A model generated the notes under the pieces. The model saw only the letters and a list, made by a program, of their open reading frames with translations. It did no database searches and was not told the origin of the DNA. The position numbers and the translations under genes are program-made. From Phyto melanocephala (Eukaryota > Arthropoda > Insecta > Diptera > Rhinophoridae), in NCBI GenBank assembly GCA_941918925.1, contig OW799234.1, forward strand, positions 107,629,884 to 107,693,883: 64,000 bases of DNA. The letters are read 5' to 3'. This document shows positions 45,298 through 57,552 of the stretch, one piece after another; positions within the stretch are counted from its first letter, which is position 1, and the number at the start of each line of letters is the position of its first letter.

Positions 45298-46526
45298 TTA
45301 ATGCCAAAAATTACTCGGCGGAGGTCTTGGATATTGATATATTTGTTCTGTTGGCGACGGAGAATTTCTTCTATAATAATTTGAATTTGCTGGCAGATCT
45401 CTGCTAACACGTGCATTCAATGAATCCCATACTAACTGTGGACTTCGGATAATTTCTCGAAATAAGTTTTTAGCAGCCAGGGCAACCGAAGCCAAAGTTA
45501 CACCTACACGACGTTTTATATTAATAAAAGTATTGGAATTGGTCAGAAAACGACCATATTGCTTGTCGGAGGAAATAAATTGATTAACAACACCAACACC
45601 ATAAGGTTGGGACACAATCTTCTGTATGAGATTGCCGACATTGGAGGGTATATACAACTCGGCTGCACGATATTCAATATTGCATAAATTGGCTCTGTAA
45701 TAGAAATTTTCAAACCTTTGATGGGCCGAGCAGGGACTGCGCTCCTGAAAGCAAGTAACTTGTACAACATTGTAGAAAATGGCGCCCAAAGTATTTGCAG
45801 TTTCTATAAGAAGGCAAAAGTTATTTATTTGTTTGACAAATGATTTAGGTTAGAACCAACCAGTATTTAAAGTCTGCAAACAACGCCTCAAACGAGCATC
45901 ACAATCGCAATGTGATCGTGTAAAAGTGCCGGCATTGCAAAGGCCCCGTCTGCATTCACCAACATTTAGGACATTCGGACAGTTATCATGTTCACGACAG
46001 CAACGATCTTCATCGGCGTGCACGCCCAATTCATTGTAATCGGTTGCAGCGGTACCTGTTAAATTAATGTTTAACTAATGAACTTGAAATTGTCATTTCC
46101 TTTTTAACTCACCTGGTCCACACCATTTAGTTCCTGGATATATAAATCCCAAACCTCCACGAAATTCTGTGCCATGTGAGCCCGAATTTAAACAAACTTC
46201 CTCTAGTTCCATAACTGATTCTCTTGGCACCTGACGTATGCGTCTTGGATCGGATTGTAATAACATGCGCTGTATATCACCTCTGGAAAATTTTTACATT
46301 CTTATTTTTTATTATTCAACAAGTGTTTTTTTTTTCTTCCTTTATAAAAATATTAAAATATTTACCGATCTGTATGCATTTTACAAAATGGATAGCGTGA
46401 TGATAGTTCTACCATTACTGTCATCGTTATATCGGATATTAGAACAGCCGAGCCGTTAACCGGTTTTATAGGCATCGTTACGAATTGTGCTGCAGTTAGC
46501 ACTAGTAAAAAGAGTTTTAGAGACAT
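45298..46526 (-). CDS. Group III-like secretory phospholipase A2, four coding exons
   Basis: Secreted PLA2s hydrolyse the sn-2 ester of phospholipids using Ca2+. Coding exons (minus): 46366-46526, 46113-46282, 45861-46055 and 45298-45803. Donors are GTAAAT, GTGAGT and GTTGGT; acceptors TTTTCCAG, TTTAACAG and TTCTTATAG. All phases agree, giving 343 residues plus stop. A signal peptide (MSLKLFLLVLTAAQFVT) begins the protein. The Ca2+ loop YPGTKWCGPG is at about residues 102-111. The active site DRCCREHDNCP carries the catalytic pair His133/Asp134. A Cys-rich part (CRRGLC, HCDCDARLRRCLQTLNT) follows, then a tail with NVVQV and a Pro-rich end (PRPPPSNFWH). The length exceeds the bee-venom-like core because of extra N- and C-terminal parts. 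A perfect acceptor one base before the ATG (CTTTTGTTTTCAG) implies an intron in the 5' leader. The exact Drosophila orthologue is not determined. Confidence 0.92.
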
Positions 46527-46540
46527 TCTGAAAACAAAAG
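46527..46540 (-). other. Splice acceptor in the phospholipase 5' leader
   Basis: CTTTTGTTTTCAG ends one base before the start ATG (CAG at 46528-46530). The transcript therefore begins further right; the leader exon was not located. Reading further upstream in frame would add MYPFVFR, which is intronic. Confidence 0.7.
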
Positions 46541-47459
46541 GATACAAGATGTCTTAAGTATCTTATATATTAATAGGCAAACCGAATTCTTGTTACACAG
46601 TTTACGTTGTTCACATTATTTAACCGATTTTAATAAAAAAATATATACAATTTAAAAGAAATTATCGCAAAATCTAGATTATTTTAAAATCGTTTTAGTA
46701 TTTTATGAGTTATAAGCGTTTAAAGTTGTTATTCACACGTAAGCAAACAACAAAATAAACGTAGTAAGTAGGTAGTGCGTGTTAATACAAATTGTTTTTG
46801 TAAAGACTAGAGTAAAATCCCGTTTCAAAATGTTTGTTGTTTAATTTTTGTTTTTTGTTTGTTTTGTTTTAAATTTGGTATTTACACTTAATTGGATTTA
46901 ATTCCAAATTGAGTATCGTTTTTTCCTGATCCAGTGATTTTCAGAAAAAAAAAAACACAAAATTTTGTAGGGACCAACAAAGCGATTCGTTATTAAAAAC
47001 ATCAACAACAAATTGCTTACAAATGAAGTGAAGAAAATTTATAAAAATTTTCTCAAACACTTTTTAAAGTAAAGGGTATCTAAACAAGAGCGCTGAAATT
47101 ATATTTGTCATCACAGACCAGGCAAATAACATCAAATAACATCAAAACATAGCAATATATTGATTTTGCAATTGGTTTAAATTAATAAAATTTGTGATTA
47201 AAAAATTTAATGGTTACGTCGTTTAAATTTTATTTGGACAAATTAAATCGATTCAAGTTGGGAATTTTGTGAACAAACTTTTTCTCTCTCTCAAATATAA
47301 TTACGTCTTTAGCGCAAAAAATTTTGACAATAAAGGAATTTATTTAAAAAATAATGACTTTAATGGTAACTGTGTTGTAATTTACAGCTTTCTTATCTTG
47401 ACCTACTGAACAATGTTAACAAAAAGTTTATACTAGCTGGTCGAATAAAACTTAATCTG
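46541..47459. other. Upstream noncoding region of the phospholipase gene
   Basis: Expected to contain the leader exon and promoter, neither of which I can place. AT-rich, nothing else recognised. Confidence 0.3.
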
Positions 47460-48530
47460 GGGGCTAATTCCGGGACTCATGATCGAAATAAATTCGTATC
47501 GAAATTAATTTCGATCGTGCGAGTTTTTCTGATGATGGCACTCGTTACCTTGCGAATCGATTTTTTAATAAAGTGTTGTAAAAGATAAAAAAAGCCTTAA
47601 CCAACACTACAAATATGTAAACAAAAAAAATATGCTTACAAAGAAATTAAATAATTTATCAAAAGAATTGCGAATTTCTTTTATAATTTTGAAAGTTTTT
47701 CGTTTTTTAATCGAGGTCATGGACGTAATTTTTTTTTTTTTTCTTCGTCATCAGAGTCTGAGATTGAGTGTGATATAAATGCAATTAGAATGAAAATCCG
47801 ATTTGTAAAAATTAGGTGTAAAAATTTAATTAATTAGTTAATTAATTTAATTAATTTATTAGTTAAAGTTTCCCAAAGTCTGTTAGCAGTAGCTTTTCCT
47901 TGGCATGTATTTGGTAAGACGCCTTTGGCCAAATTGCTGTGCTCAGACATACATAAACTCAGCAAAAATTTGTTTTTGTCTGAAATTTATTTTTGTTATA
48001 TTCGACCTAATAATTAATATAAATTACTTAATTTGCATAAAACTTATTAAAGATTTAACTTACATTTTCTTGTTGTTTGCGTGTACCGAAATAAATAAAA
48101 TGTGTTAAATTTTAAAAAACTGTTGTGGCACTTGTAAAGCGTTAAAACAAGAATAATTATTTTTTACTTTTTAACAAAAACAATAAACCATTAAGTTACT
48201 CGTTAGAGTTTGTGTAAAAACTCCTTTACAAAGGTGCAAAAAAGGGAGTAATACAAAAAAGTACGAAAATCTATACGAATAATTAATTAATATAACAATT
48301 AAAATCTTAAATAAACACTTGTTATCCAACGAACTATTAAAAAATAAAATTTCGACACCAAATTTGGTATCGAATAAAACTCGCACTGTTACATTCGATC
48401 GTACACTCGCTATCGAGTGCCATCATAAGAAATTTCGATACAACTTACTCGATAGCGAGAATCCCAAAATTAAAAAAAAATCCAACTTCGAGTAAATTTC
48501 GCACGGTATCGACTGCGAGAATTAGCCCCC
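47460..48530. mobile_element. TIR element with GGGGGCTAATTC ends, 1071 bp
   Basis: Left end GGGGGCTAATTCCGGGACTC; right end inverts to GGGGGCTAATTCTCGCAGTC. Both subterminal regions contain TCGATCGTGCGAG-like palindromic motifs and a GATGATGGCACTCG / TTATGATGGCACTCG block in inverted positions. The interior is AT-rich without a recognised transposase. Target duplication is not evident. Confidence 0.7.
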
Positions 48531-49324
48531 TGGATTTAATTGATGACAGAGTGCTTCAAAACTCAGATGATATTTTTTAAATTTTGGAATTGTTAATATG
48601 TAAGGCTTTTTGCACACAATTTCAAAAATGACTAGAGTAGATAGTGAGCTAGTTTTTCCCACGTGGTAAAAATTTGCATTAAATTTAATATGTTTATCTA
48701 GTTTATCTGCAAAAGTCGATCGTTAACAATGTCTGAGCTATAATATTGAAATTGATACTTACATATAAGTAAAAAAATCGAAAACCTTCAGAGTATTATA
48801 ATTAGAAATGTGTGAATTATTAAAATTTTTTAAAGAATTTTAACTATTTTATAAAATGAGTCCTGACATAATTTTTTGTTAGTTTTAAACCTGGAGCATA
48901 CATATTTAATCTCTTATATATAAAAAAATTAGCAATTTTTGTAGCTATAATATTAACAATTTTTTTTATACGACAAAGAATAACCACAAATAATTTATGT
49001 TCATGTTACAAATGACAAAAAAAATTAAGATTTTTTTCTAAAATTAAGATTTTTTTAGAAAAATTAAGAATTTTGTAAGAAAACTTCTGGCAGCACTGAG
49101 TTTGACAGATAGTTTTACAGTTATTTATATCGTTTTATACTTTTCACAAATACCTCTTAATATTGCATATTATCTGCTCAGATGAACGAATCGTAAACCT
49201 GAAGAAGTGCTCTAAAGTTTGGCAAACAGAGAACGAATTTTGGAAATAAATTTTCCAATGTATACTGAAAAGAAGTCTCAAACACTTTATTAGTAGTCGA
49301 AAGTTCTATAGGTGTACAAAGTAA
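48531..49324. other. AT-rich noncoding stretch
   Basis: Nothing recognised. A short direct repeat of AAATTAAGATTTTTT lies at about 49020-49070. Confidence 0.3.
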
Positions 49325-50230
49325 GAGCAATATATTTGGCTGTGCCGAGTCTAATAATACCCTTCACTGTCATGAATATAGGTATAAACACCACCTGGTA
49401 GCTGAGACTAGATTTTGGATTTTATGTAGTCCGTCATTTTATTTATTACTCCCGACGCCATATTTGATTTTAAATTTTTTTCATAGTTAACGGCATTCTA
49501 CTATTCAAGCCCTTTCATTTGATACCCATATTGTTGGGGTTAAAAAAAATTGTCCGCCATTTTGTTTCTAAAGCCATTTTGGATTTTACACTTTTTTTTA
49601 GTAGTTTACTACATTGTACTGGTCAAGCCCCTTTATTTTATACCAATGTTATGGGGGTTAAAAGGGACAAAGGCGTAACTTATATATTCTATATTCGCCA
49701 TTTAATCTAGAACGCCATCTTGGATTTTTTTTTAGCTAACTATATTTTAATACTCAGGAACTTTTGTTTGATCACCATATTGAATTTCTCGGTTGTATAG
49801 AAGCTGAAAAATAACGATTTCCGTATGTAAATTTAAGGAAAAACACCGAAGCAGTTGTACTTTGGTGCTCATATCTCAGTTGGTTTTAAACCGATTTGTT
49901 AGATTTTCTTCAAAACAATTTTTGAAATTACGGATAAAATAATAATATATGGAATCTTAAGCGTGCTTAAAAATTATTTAGGGGTTTTTAAAAATTTTGA
50001 TATATTTAAAAAAATATATATATTTTTAAAATTCACGAATATCTCAAAAGGTATACCAAATCTATAAATAGTACAACCGTGTCTATGAATAATCCTAGGA
50101 CTGAAAAATTTGAACTTTTGTGGTAAAATTAAGCGAAAAAACAGAGGCAGTCGTATTTATTTGCTCATATCTCAGAAAGTTACAGGGGGATTATGCTGAT
50201 TTGCAATACTGATCTACTGTCGTATGAAGC
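49325..50230 (-). mobile_element. DINE-1-like element, type B copy
   Basis: Left hairpin end AGAGCAATATATTTGGCTGT then GCCGAGTCTAATAATACCCT. Type B blocks follow: GCCCTTTCATTTGATACCCA, TTGTTGGGGTTAAA, CCGCCATTTTGTTTCTAAAG, GCTCATATCTCAGTTGG, and GCAGTCGTATTTATTTGCTC then ATATCTCAGAAAGTTACAGG. The right terminus is lost near ACTGATCTACTGTCGTATGA. The open frame at 49519-49710 is a translation of the repeat. Confidence 0.7.
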
Positions 50231-50454
50231 GTATAAAAAAACTCATTATATTTTATGTGCGGATGCAGCTTATGCATTTTGGGAAAGAAATTTTTTATTA
50301 AAATATATAAATAGTTCTTTGTTAAACTACTCCTTATCGTAAGAAAGAATATAAACTTTTATTTGGTTTGCAAGGAAAAATATTCTATTTTGACAAATTG
50401 AATTCGCACTCGGTATAAATAAATATAAATTTTTTAATAATTTTTATTATTAAC
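50231..50454. other. Noncoding spacer
   Basis: Nothing recognised. Confidence 0.3.
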
Positions 50455-50628
50455 TAGCTGGACCCGGTCCGCGTGGCTGGCCCCAAATGTTTCTTTTATT
50501 TTGAACTGCCTCTCGAAGAAAATCAAAATCAGTCATCAGCATGCATATAAAGTTTGGTCAAAATCGGTGCAGTAGTTCTTGAGTTTATCGTTCACGTAAT
50601 TTTTATATATAGAGAGATAGAGAAGAGA
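50455..50628 (+). repeat. CTAGCTGGACCCGGTCCGCG repeat copy
   Basis: Starts with CTAGCTGGACCCGGTCCGCG and ends with GGTCAAAATCGGTGCAGTAG, TTCTTGAGTTTATCG and TTTTTATATATAGAGAGATA. The same start and ATATATA-type end define 61809-62130 and, more distantly, 18189-18930. The element type is not determined. Confidence 0.6.
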
Positions 50629-53504
50629 TAGAGATAAGTTGCTGTTTAACACTTACATTTATTAGAGTACTGAATAAATCTAATATTAATAATACATGAT
50701 ATTCATTATTTTATTATTAATCTAATAAAAATAAAAAAATTGCGGATAAGTTGTCAATAAAGAAATACGGTTAAATTTCGATAACTAAGCCATGGTTGGT
50801 ATTTTAACAACTATTTTATGTTTTTATATTTTTTTTTTTTTAAATCCAAAGTTCTCAACTTATTTCTATTAAATTTGATATTAACACTCAAACTCTATTG
50901 CTACTAGATTGTACAAATTAAATACATGTTAACCAATAAAATGCCCATAAAAAAAAATTAACAGCCAACAAAAGATTATCTGTTTAAGCATAAACATTGA
51001 ACTGTTAAACTTTTTTTAATTGCAATAACAAATTTTAAAATTAATGATTTTAATCAATACGTCATCATCATGGCTCGTTAACACTACTTAAAAATTTATC
51101 GTATACAAAAACAAAGACTTAAAAGTTTTAACAAGTGACGCTCAATGCCAGTAATATTTTGAAGAATTTACTTTTTTAAGAAAAACAAAACGTTATAACT
51201 TCAATCATTAATCTTATTGTCGTTTTAAAAGGATTAAAGAAGAACGAAATTCTTATCTTTGTTGTTAATTAATTTAAAATACGGTTTCGCATAAGTAATC
51301 CACTTCAAAGAAAAAAACATTGAAAGTGCTGTTTTTGCACAAAAAAAAAAAAAAAAACTATTTCACATCTTTAGCTTGGAAGATTATTATATTATTCTAA
51401 AACTAATTTTAAACGTTTGGCTTTTGATAGAGATTTTTTTTTAAATCGTTTAAGTTTTAGTTCAACTTTCGTGTTAACTAGATTTAACACGCTGATTATG
51501 ATTAATTGTAAAGGTTAACTATTTAATTGTCAAGGCCATAAAACTTCAAATTTGTAAATTTCATTTAGTAAACTTTAAAAAGTTAATATTAGACTGCCTA
51601 ATCTCTAATTTAAAGTTTTTCTTTTATTTTAACGAAAAATCAAATATACATTAAGTGTAAGACAGTAGTGTAAATGACGATTTATACCTAAAATATATAT
51701 GCATACCTAAATACAGAGTGGTCCAAAAGTCATCATAGTTTGACAACTTGATAAATTTTTCCTTTAAATACATATAGTTAACACTAAAGGGCTTGACTAG
51801 TAGAATACAGCTCTAGCTACCTTTGATTGTAAATTAAAGATGGCGTCGAAAATAATAAAGCAAAACGGTGTATAACACTTTTATTCTCCTTTAATTTATA
51901 ATTTCACTGTTTTTATATTGCTTTTGTTAAGTGTGAGGCTAATGTGACGTACATGCGCAAAACGAAAAATGTTTTACAGTCGAAATGCGTAATCTTGCTT
52001 TTATCTTGTTGTAAATTCACTTTTTTCTACAATCGCATTCTCTGATCCCCAAATACAGCAGCTTTTACCATCAAGGTAAAAATGTACTTGAACTGGCCCT
52101 TACCCACCGTTGCCACATGTAAGTGCAAGTGAAAAAAAACCAATGCACTAACACTTTTTTACTAACACAACCACACTTTGGCAACCTGCGAGTCAGCTTG
52201 CGAAGAAATTTTTAAGCAAGTAAAATTTTTACAGTTACGGCAAGTAAAGTGACAAGCCGAAAAACAGTGTTGTCTAATACTGAGTTTTTTGTTAACTCAC
52301 TAATATAACACACAGTTGTGGTAAATAATTCAGCTAGTTTTTTTTAATAAATATGTATATATGTATATAAAGAATATTGAGAAAAATTATAAATATTAAT
52401 TTAAAATGTAAGTTTTAATATAAATATCAATTTTTAATAAAAAAAATTATATTAAAAAGTTATATGTCTAAAGGTAACGTTTAATAGTGGCTATTGACAA
52501 CACTTAATTACCAATTGAAGCAGCGCTATTTGTTTTAAATTTGTTTGAAGTTTATTTGTTGACGACATTTTAAAAATGAACTTGCACTGTGCTGTGTAGC
52601 CACTCAAAAAATTTTTGTGTTTTTTTTTGACATTTCCCCTGATTTTCGTTAGTAATACGTATACATTACTTTCAAGTAAATACTTGCTTGTGGCAACGTA
52701 GGGTTAGAGATCTCAATAAGCAAAACTCTCGTATAATACTTAGTTTTGACCAAGGCATATCCAAAAGGTACTCGTATCCAATCAGTTGACTGTTGTTTTT
52801 ATGTACAATTTATAAGCGTTAAAAACTTTTTTTTAAAAATCTGTCTGCATTTGACTTGATTTATTTATTTTTATTATAAAATATATAATTCGAAGTTTCA
52901 GTTGGTTTAAAACGTTTTAAAAAATACAAAACCATGAATAAAAAGTCTTCGCTCTAAAGTTTTTTAAAAATTAATATAATTAAAGAAGAAAATAAAAAAA
53001 ATCTGTGACATATGCCGGCAATATATACAAACACAAAACTCATGTGTTTTTTAATTATTGTGTTTGTTGCCGTAATGCATATATCTTATAGACATGCCTT
53101 GATTTTGATAAAACGGTTATTGGTTGTTAACTATCAAACTGTTTTTAGGGCTGCCAACACTACCGACATACATAAATACCTGTCATTTATAAGAAAAATT
53201 TAAAAAGAACAAATTATTTTTTGTAAATATAAAATACATAAAATATTTTAAATAAATTTTTAACTAAATCTTAAAATTATAAAAGATTAAATTTTTCTAA
53301 TTTTTCCTTTATCTTTAAAGATATTTTTTTAGGAATTTTTTTATAAAAAACTATATTTTTTCAATTATAGAAAATGAATATTTTGGATAATTTCTTTATT
53401 TAATGAAATTTTACATTTTCTGTATATTTATACCTAATTTTCGATAAGTTCTTTAAACAAAAATTTATTCCTTATAATACCAAAGATCACGCGATATTAA
53501 AATT
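50629..53504. other. AT-rich noncoding stretch with one DINE-like fragment
   Basis: 51780-51885 holds a type B tail (AAAGGGCTTGACTAGTAGAA, TACAG, then AAAGATGGCGTCGAAAATAA and AACGGTGTATAACA). The remainder shows no gene. The open frame at 53012-53203 has no recognised domain. Confidence 0.4.
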
Positions 53505-54379
53505 AACAAGTAAGAGCACTATATTCGGCCGTGCCGAATCTTATATACCCTTCACAACGTATAGTCATGCAATAACAGTAGTTTGTGTCACCATTCATCC
53601 CATATGAAATACGTACATACATATATAAAAACATCCCATTGTAAAATTATAAATTCACGTATGTATGTTAAAAAAACGAAAAATAAAAAAAAATTTTTAA
53701 AAAATTAAAAAAAAAAAATTTAAAAAAAAAAATTTTTAAAAAAAAATTTAAAAAAAAAATTTAAAAAAAAAATTATTATATATATAATATATATAAAACA
53801 AAAAAAAAAAATAAAAAAAAAATTTAAAAAAAAATAAAAAAAAATAATAATAAAAATATATATAATATATTAAATAAAAAATAAAAAAAAAATAAAAAAA
53901 AAAAAAAAAAATTTAAAAAAAATTTTTAAAAAAATTAAAAAAAAAATTTTTTTGGCTCAGCTGGGATTCGATGCCACATTTTCTCTAACCAGTATACACG
54001 TTTGTATGTATGAATGTTGTTGTTGTAATGTTGTTTTTGTGAAAAAAAATCGAGGTGGTCGTGGGTTTTTGCTCATATCTCAGTTGTTTATGTACCGATG
54101 TTTCTGATTTTCAATACCGATCTACTCCCGAATATTTCTGATATTTTAATACCTTACCCGGGTCCAACCTATGTCGGGGGGCTTCAAAAAGTTGATTTCA
54201 ACATACACACGGACAGACGGTCAGACGGACAGACGGACAGACTGACAGGGCTTAATCGACTCCCCTATTCATAAGCTTTCAGAAAATATATACTTTATGG
54301 GGTCGGAAATGAAAATTGTAGAAATTTCACACGGAATGACAAACCTATATATACCCTTTTTCACTGTGTGAAGGGTATA
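53505..54379 (-). mobile_element. DINE-1-like element, type A, near-complete copy
   Basis: AACAAGTAAGAGCACTATAT, the hairpin TTCGGCCGTGCCGAA, then CTTATATACCCTTCACAACG and GTAATTCACGTATGTATGTT-like sequence lead into the A/T spacer (about 53665-53950). The tRNA-like GGCTCAGCTGGGATTCGATG, core CTCATATCTCAGTTGTTTAT, GTCY core on the complement (GGACAGACGGTCAGACGGAC), ATACTTTATGGGGTCGGAAA and CACTGTGTGAAGGGTATAA follow. This is among the best-preserved copies. Confidence 0.85.
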
Positions 54380-55299
54380 AAAACCCTGTACGTGTGCTAT
54401 TGACTAACAAATCCGTTGATATTTGTTATTTATATGCAAAACGTAAACAAACATTTTGACATGTGTATTATTTTAGTGTTTAGTTTAACTAATTATTTAT
54501 TTCTCACTCTAATACATAGCATCGCAGCCCCTCATCTGCCTTAACAAATGGCGCCATATCAATGACTTTTAATCATAATTTAACATTTTTATTTATTTAT
54601 TTTTTTCGGCTCGCATTATAAATCATCAGCATTTGTTTTTATTGCAGCCTTTTATGCCTACTGTCCCCATTCGATGTCTTTATTAAAACTAATATTTAAA
54701 ATTTATAATTCGTTATTAAGTCCATTGACCGCTTAAATAGCGTTTAAGTGTTGATTGTTTCATTTAGCAGTAAGTGACCGTTATGTTTTAGTTGGTTACT
54801 TTTTTGGTGTGTTTTTCTATTATTTTTATTATTTGGCTTATATTTATTTTTTGATCTATTAATGTGATTACTTATGATTCGTAATCAGCTATTTGTCATG
54901 TTAAATAAGATTTCTTCTTTATGCTCTACCAACTATGATTTGACAGACTGATTGTTTAACCACTTTTTTAAATACTGGTATTTTAAATTTCCTTCTAAAT
55001 TTTTAAGCATTTTAATAAAAAGCGTAAATGTATAAATTTAGGCACGAGTTACACACCCCAATTGAATATCATTCATATTTAAATAAAATTTAAATTGTAA
55101 AAATAAATAATTTGCCATAATTTCAATTTTAATATAATTCAAGCATAAAATTAATATAAACACATTTTTTTACTTATACAAAATTTTTATTTTCAAAATG
55201 ATTATTATTAAATGAAACTGTCCTAAACTAGGACAGGACAAAAAATTAAATATTAAAAAAAAATTTTAAAAAAAATATATAAATATAAAATAAAAAAAA
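54380..55299. other. AT-rich noncoding stretch
   Basis: Nothing recognised. Confidence 0.3.
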
Positions 55300-55664
55300 A
55301 ATTAAAAAAAAAAACACGTTTTCTTAAACCAGTATACTGCGTTTGTATGTATGTGTGTTGTCGTTGTGTTAAAAAAAACGAGGAAGCCGTAGTTTTTTGC
55401 TCATATCTCAGTTGTTTATGCACCGATATTTCTGATACCGATCTACTCCCGAATATTTCTGATATTTTAATACCTCACCCGGGTCCAGGCGATGTCGGGG
55501 GGCTCCAAAAAGTTGATTTTAACATACACACGGACAGACTAATCTCCCCTATTCATAATCTTTCAGAAAATATATACTTTATGGGGCCGGAAATGAAAAT
55601 TGTAGAAATTTCACACGGATTGACAAACTTATATATACCCTTTTTCACTGTGTGAAGGGTATAA
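55250..55664 (-). mobile_element. DINE-1-like type A fragment (spacer to 5' terminus)
   Basis: It begins within an A/T spacer, loses the tRNA-like T arm but keeps ACCAGTATAC..GTTTGTATGT. The core follows (GCTCATATCTCAGTTGTTTA, ACCCGGGTCCAGGCGATGTC) with a shortened GTCY tract. It ends in TATACCCTTTTTCACTGTGT then GAAGGGTATAA. The 102-codon open frame at 55347-55655 is repeat translation. Confidence 0.7.
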
Positions 55665-55667
55665 TTA

Positions 55668-56440
55668 CAAACTTAACTGAGATCTGTATGTAGTATCAAT
55701 CTTCTGAAAATATCCAGGAACGAACCGCGTTTGTAATCCAGCACATTCAACTTATAAACTTTTGAGATATAAGCAAATTAACAATTAAATATATCAAGTT
55801 ATCAAAGCTCCTAGTTAGTTTTTGTACAAGCTGACAAATCGCTTGGAAACTACATAATTGAGATATATGCACAAAAATACAAATGCTTCGGTGTTCTTGC
55901 CAAAATTTAAACATTTTTTAGCTTCTATACAACAGAGAGGATATTGGTTTTAAAGGAAAGGGTTTGATTAGCAGTATATAATACACCATCTAAAATTAAA
56001 AATCCATGATGGCCACCAAATTGGTGGCACCAATACAAGTTGGCGTACAATATACATTCGAATCTAGTAAATAATTAAAAATTCACCCACTTCAGCCCCC
56101 ACAATATTGATACCAAATAAAAGGGCTTGACCAGTAGAATTATTAAAGTTAATTATGAAAACATTAAAATCCAATATGGCGCCCTAAACAAAACTGCAAA
56201 TATTGTTTTTAAACCAACAAAATGGGTATCAAATAAAAAGGCTTGACTTGTGGATTAAAACTAACTATCTTTAAATTTAAAATTAAAGATGGAATCGAAA
56301 ATAATACTAAAACAAAATGGCGCATATTATTAATTTTTAAATCTAGGCTAAGCTACGATGTGGTCACTATACCTGTGTACATGATGATAAAGGGTATTAT
56401 CAGATTAGGCACGGCCGGGTGCGTTAAGCATTTTTACTTG
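55668..56440 (+). mobile_element. DINE-1-like element, type B copy
   Basis: GATCTGTATGTAGTATCAAT, AAAATCCATGATGGCCACCA, AAAGGGCTTGACCAGTAGAA, ATCCAATATGGCGCCCTAAA, AAACTAACTATCTTTAAA and CTAGGCTAAGCTACGATGTG then TGGTCACTATACC occur in order. The end is GATAAAGGGTATTATCAGAT with the mutated hairpin TAGGCACGGCCGGG and TTTTTACTTGTT. It abuts the 5' end of the preceding type A fragment in opposite orientation. Confidence 0.7.
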
Positions 56441-56795
56441 TTTTTTTTAAATATTGTTTCTGCTAAAGTTCACATACGATTTCGTGTAAATTTTTCTACT
56501 TAAGTGTAAACAATATTTTAATCAAATTTCATACTTTCTGTTTCTTTGCTCGAGCCATATCGAGCTACAGACGGATAAACGAACGAACATAGCCAAACTG
56601 TCTTTTTAAGAGTTTTATACACACATACATAAGTGTTTAAAAAATATATCGTCGGCTTAATATGCAAACCTGCTAACTCCCTTTCAGCCAATTTTAGAGA
56701 GACAAAAAACTTCTTATATTTCATATTTAGAGCTTAAGAGGAAAACCATGGTATTTTTCATGATGACTACAATCTACAAAAATAAAACAAACAAA
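56441..56795. other. Noncoding spacer
   Basis: Nothing recognised. The minus-strand open frame at 56518-56724 lacks motifs. Confidence 0.3.
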
Positions 56796-57552
56796 AACAA
56801 GTAACAGTGCTATATTCGGCCGTGCCGAATCTTATATACCCTTCACAACGTGTAGTCATGCAATAACAATTGTTTGTATCACCATTCATCCCATATAAAA
56901 TACGTGCTTACGTACACGTTAGAATAAATGTGGCATCGAATCCCAGCTGAGCCAAAAAAATTTTATTTTATTTAATATATTATTTATATTTTATTATTTT
57001 TTTTTTATATTTTTTTTAAATTTTTTTAAAAAATTTTTTTAGAAAAATTTTTAAAATTTTTTTTTAAACTTTTTTTTAAATTTTTTTAAAATTTTTTTTT
57101 GTAGTTTTTTTTATTATTTTTTTCTTATTTTTAATATTTTTTTTTTTTAATTTTTTTTGTTTGGTATGTTTTTTACATGTATCTATGTATGTATGTTGTT
57201 GTTGTAATTGTGAAAAAAACGAGGTGGTCGTGGTTTTTTGCTCATATCTCAGAAAGTTATGGGGCGATTGTGCTGAATTTCAATAGCGATTCATTCCTGG
57301 ATATTTCCAAGAGATTGATACCATATACAGATCTGAGAAACGTATAGTTGCTTCTAAAAGTTGATTTCAACCAACACACGGACAGACGGGCAGACGGATA
57401 GACGGACAGACGGTCAGGGCTTAATCGACTCCTCTATTCATAAGCTTTCAGAAAATATATACTTTATGGGGTCGGAAATGAAAATTGTAGAAATTACAAA
57501 CGGAATGACAAAGCTATATATACCCTTGTGCACCACAGGTGAAGGGTATAAA
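56796..57552 (-). mobile_element. DINE-1-like element, type A, with inverted interior
   Basis: Hairpin end at the left (ACAAGTAACAGTGCTATATT, CGGCCGTGCCGAATC) and 5' terminus at the right (TATACCCTTGTGCACCACAG then GTGAAGGGTATA). These match 53505-54379, as does the core (ATATCTCAGAAAGTTATGGG, ACGGACAGACGGGCAGACGG). The block from about 56918 to 57165 is reversed relative to the other hairpin-left copies: GTGGCATCGAATCCCAGCTG then AGCC precedes a T-rich rather than A-rich spacer. Confidence 0.8.

Noticed and set aside
45543..45770. Second minus-strand frame inside the phospholipase exon
   Set aside because: It is out of frame with the spliced PLA2 reading, which is supported by phase-consistent junctions and family motifs.
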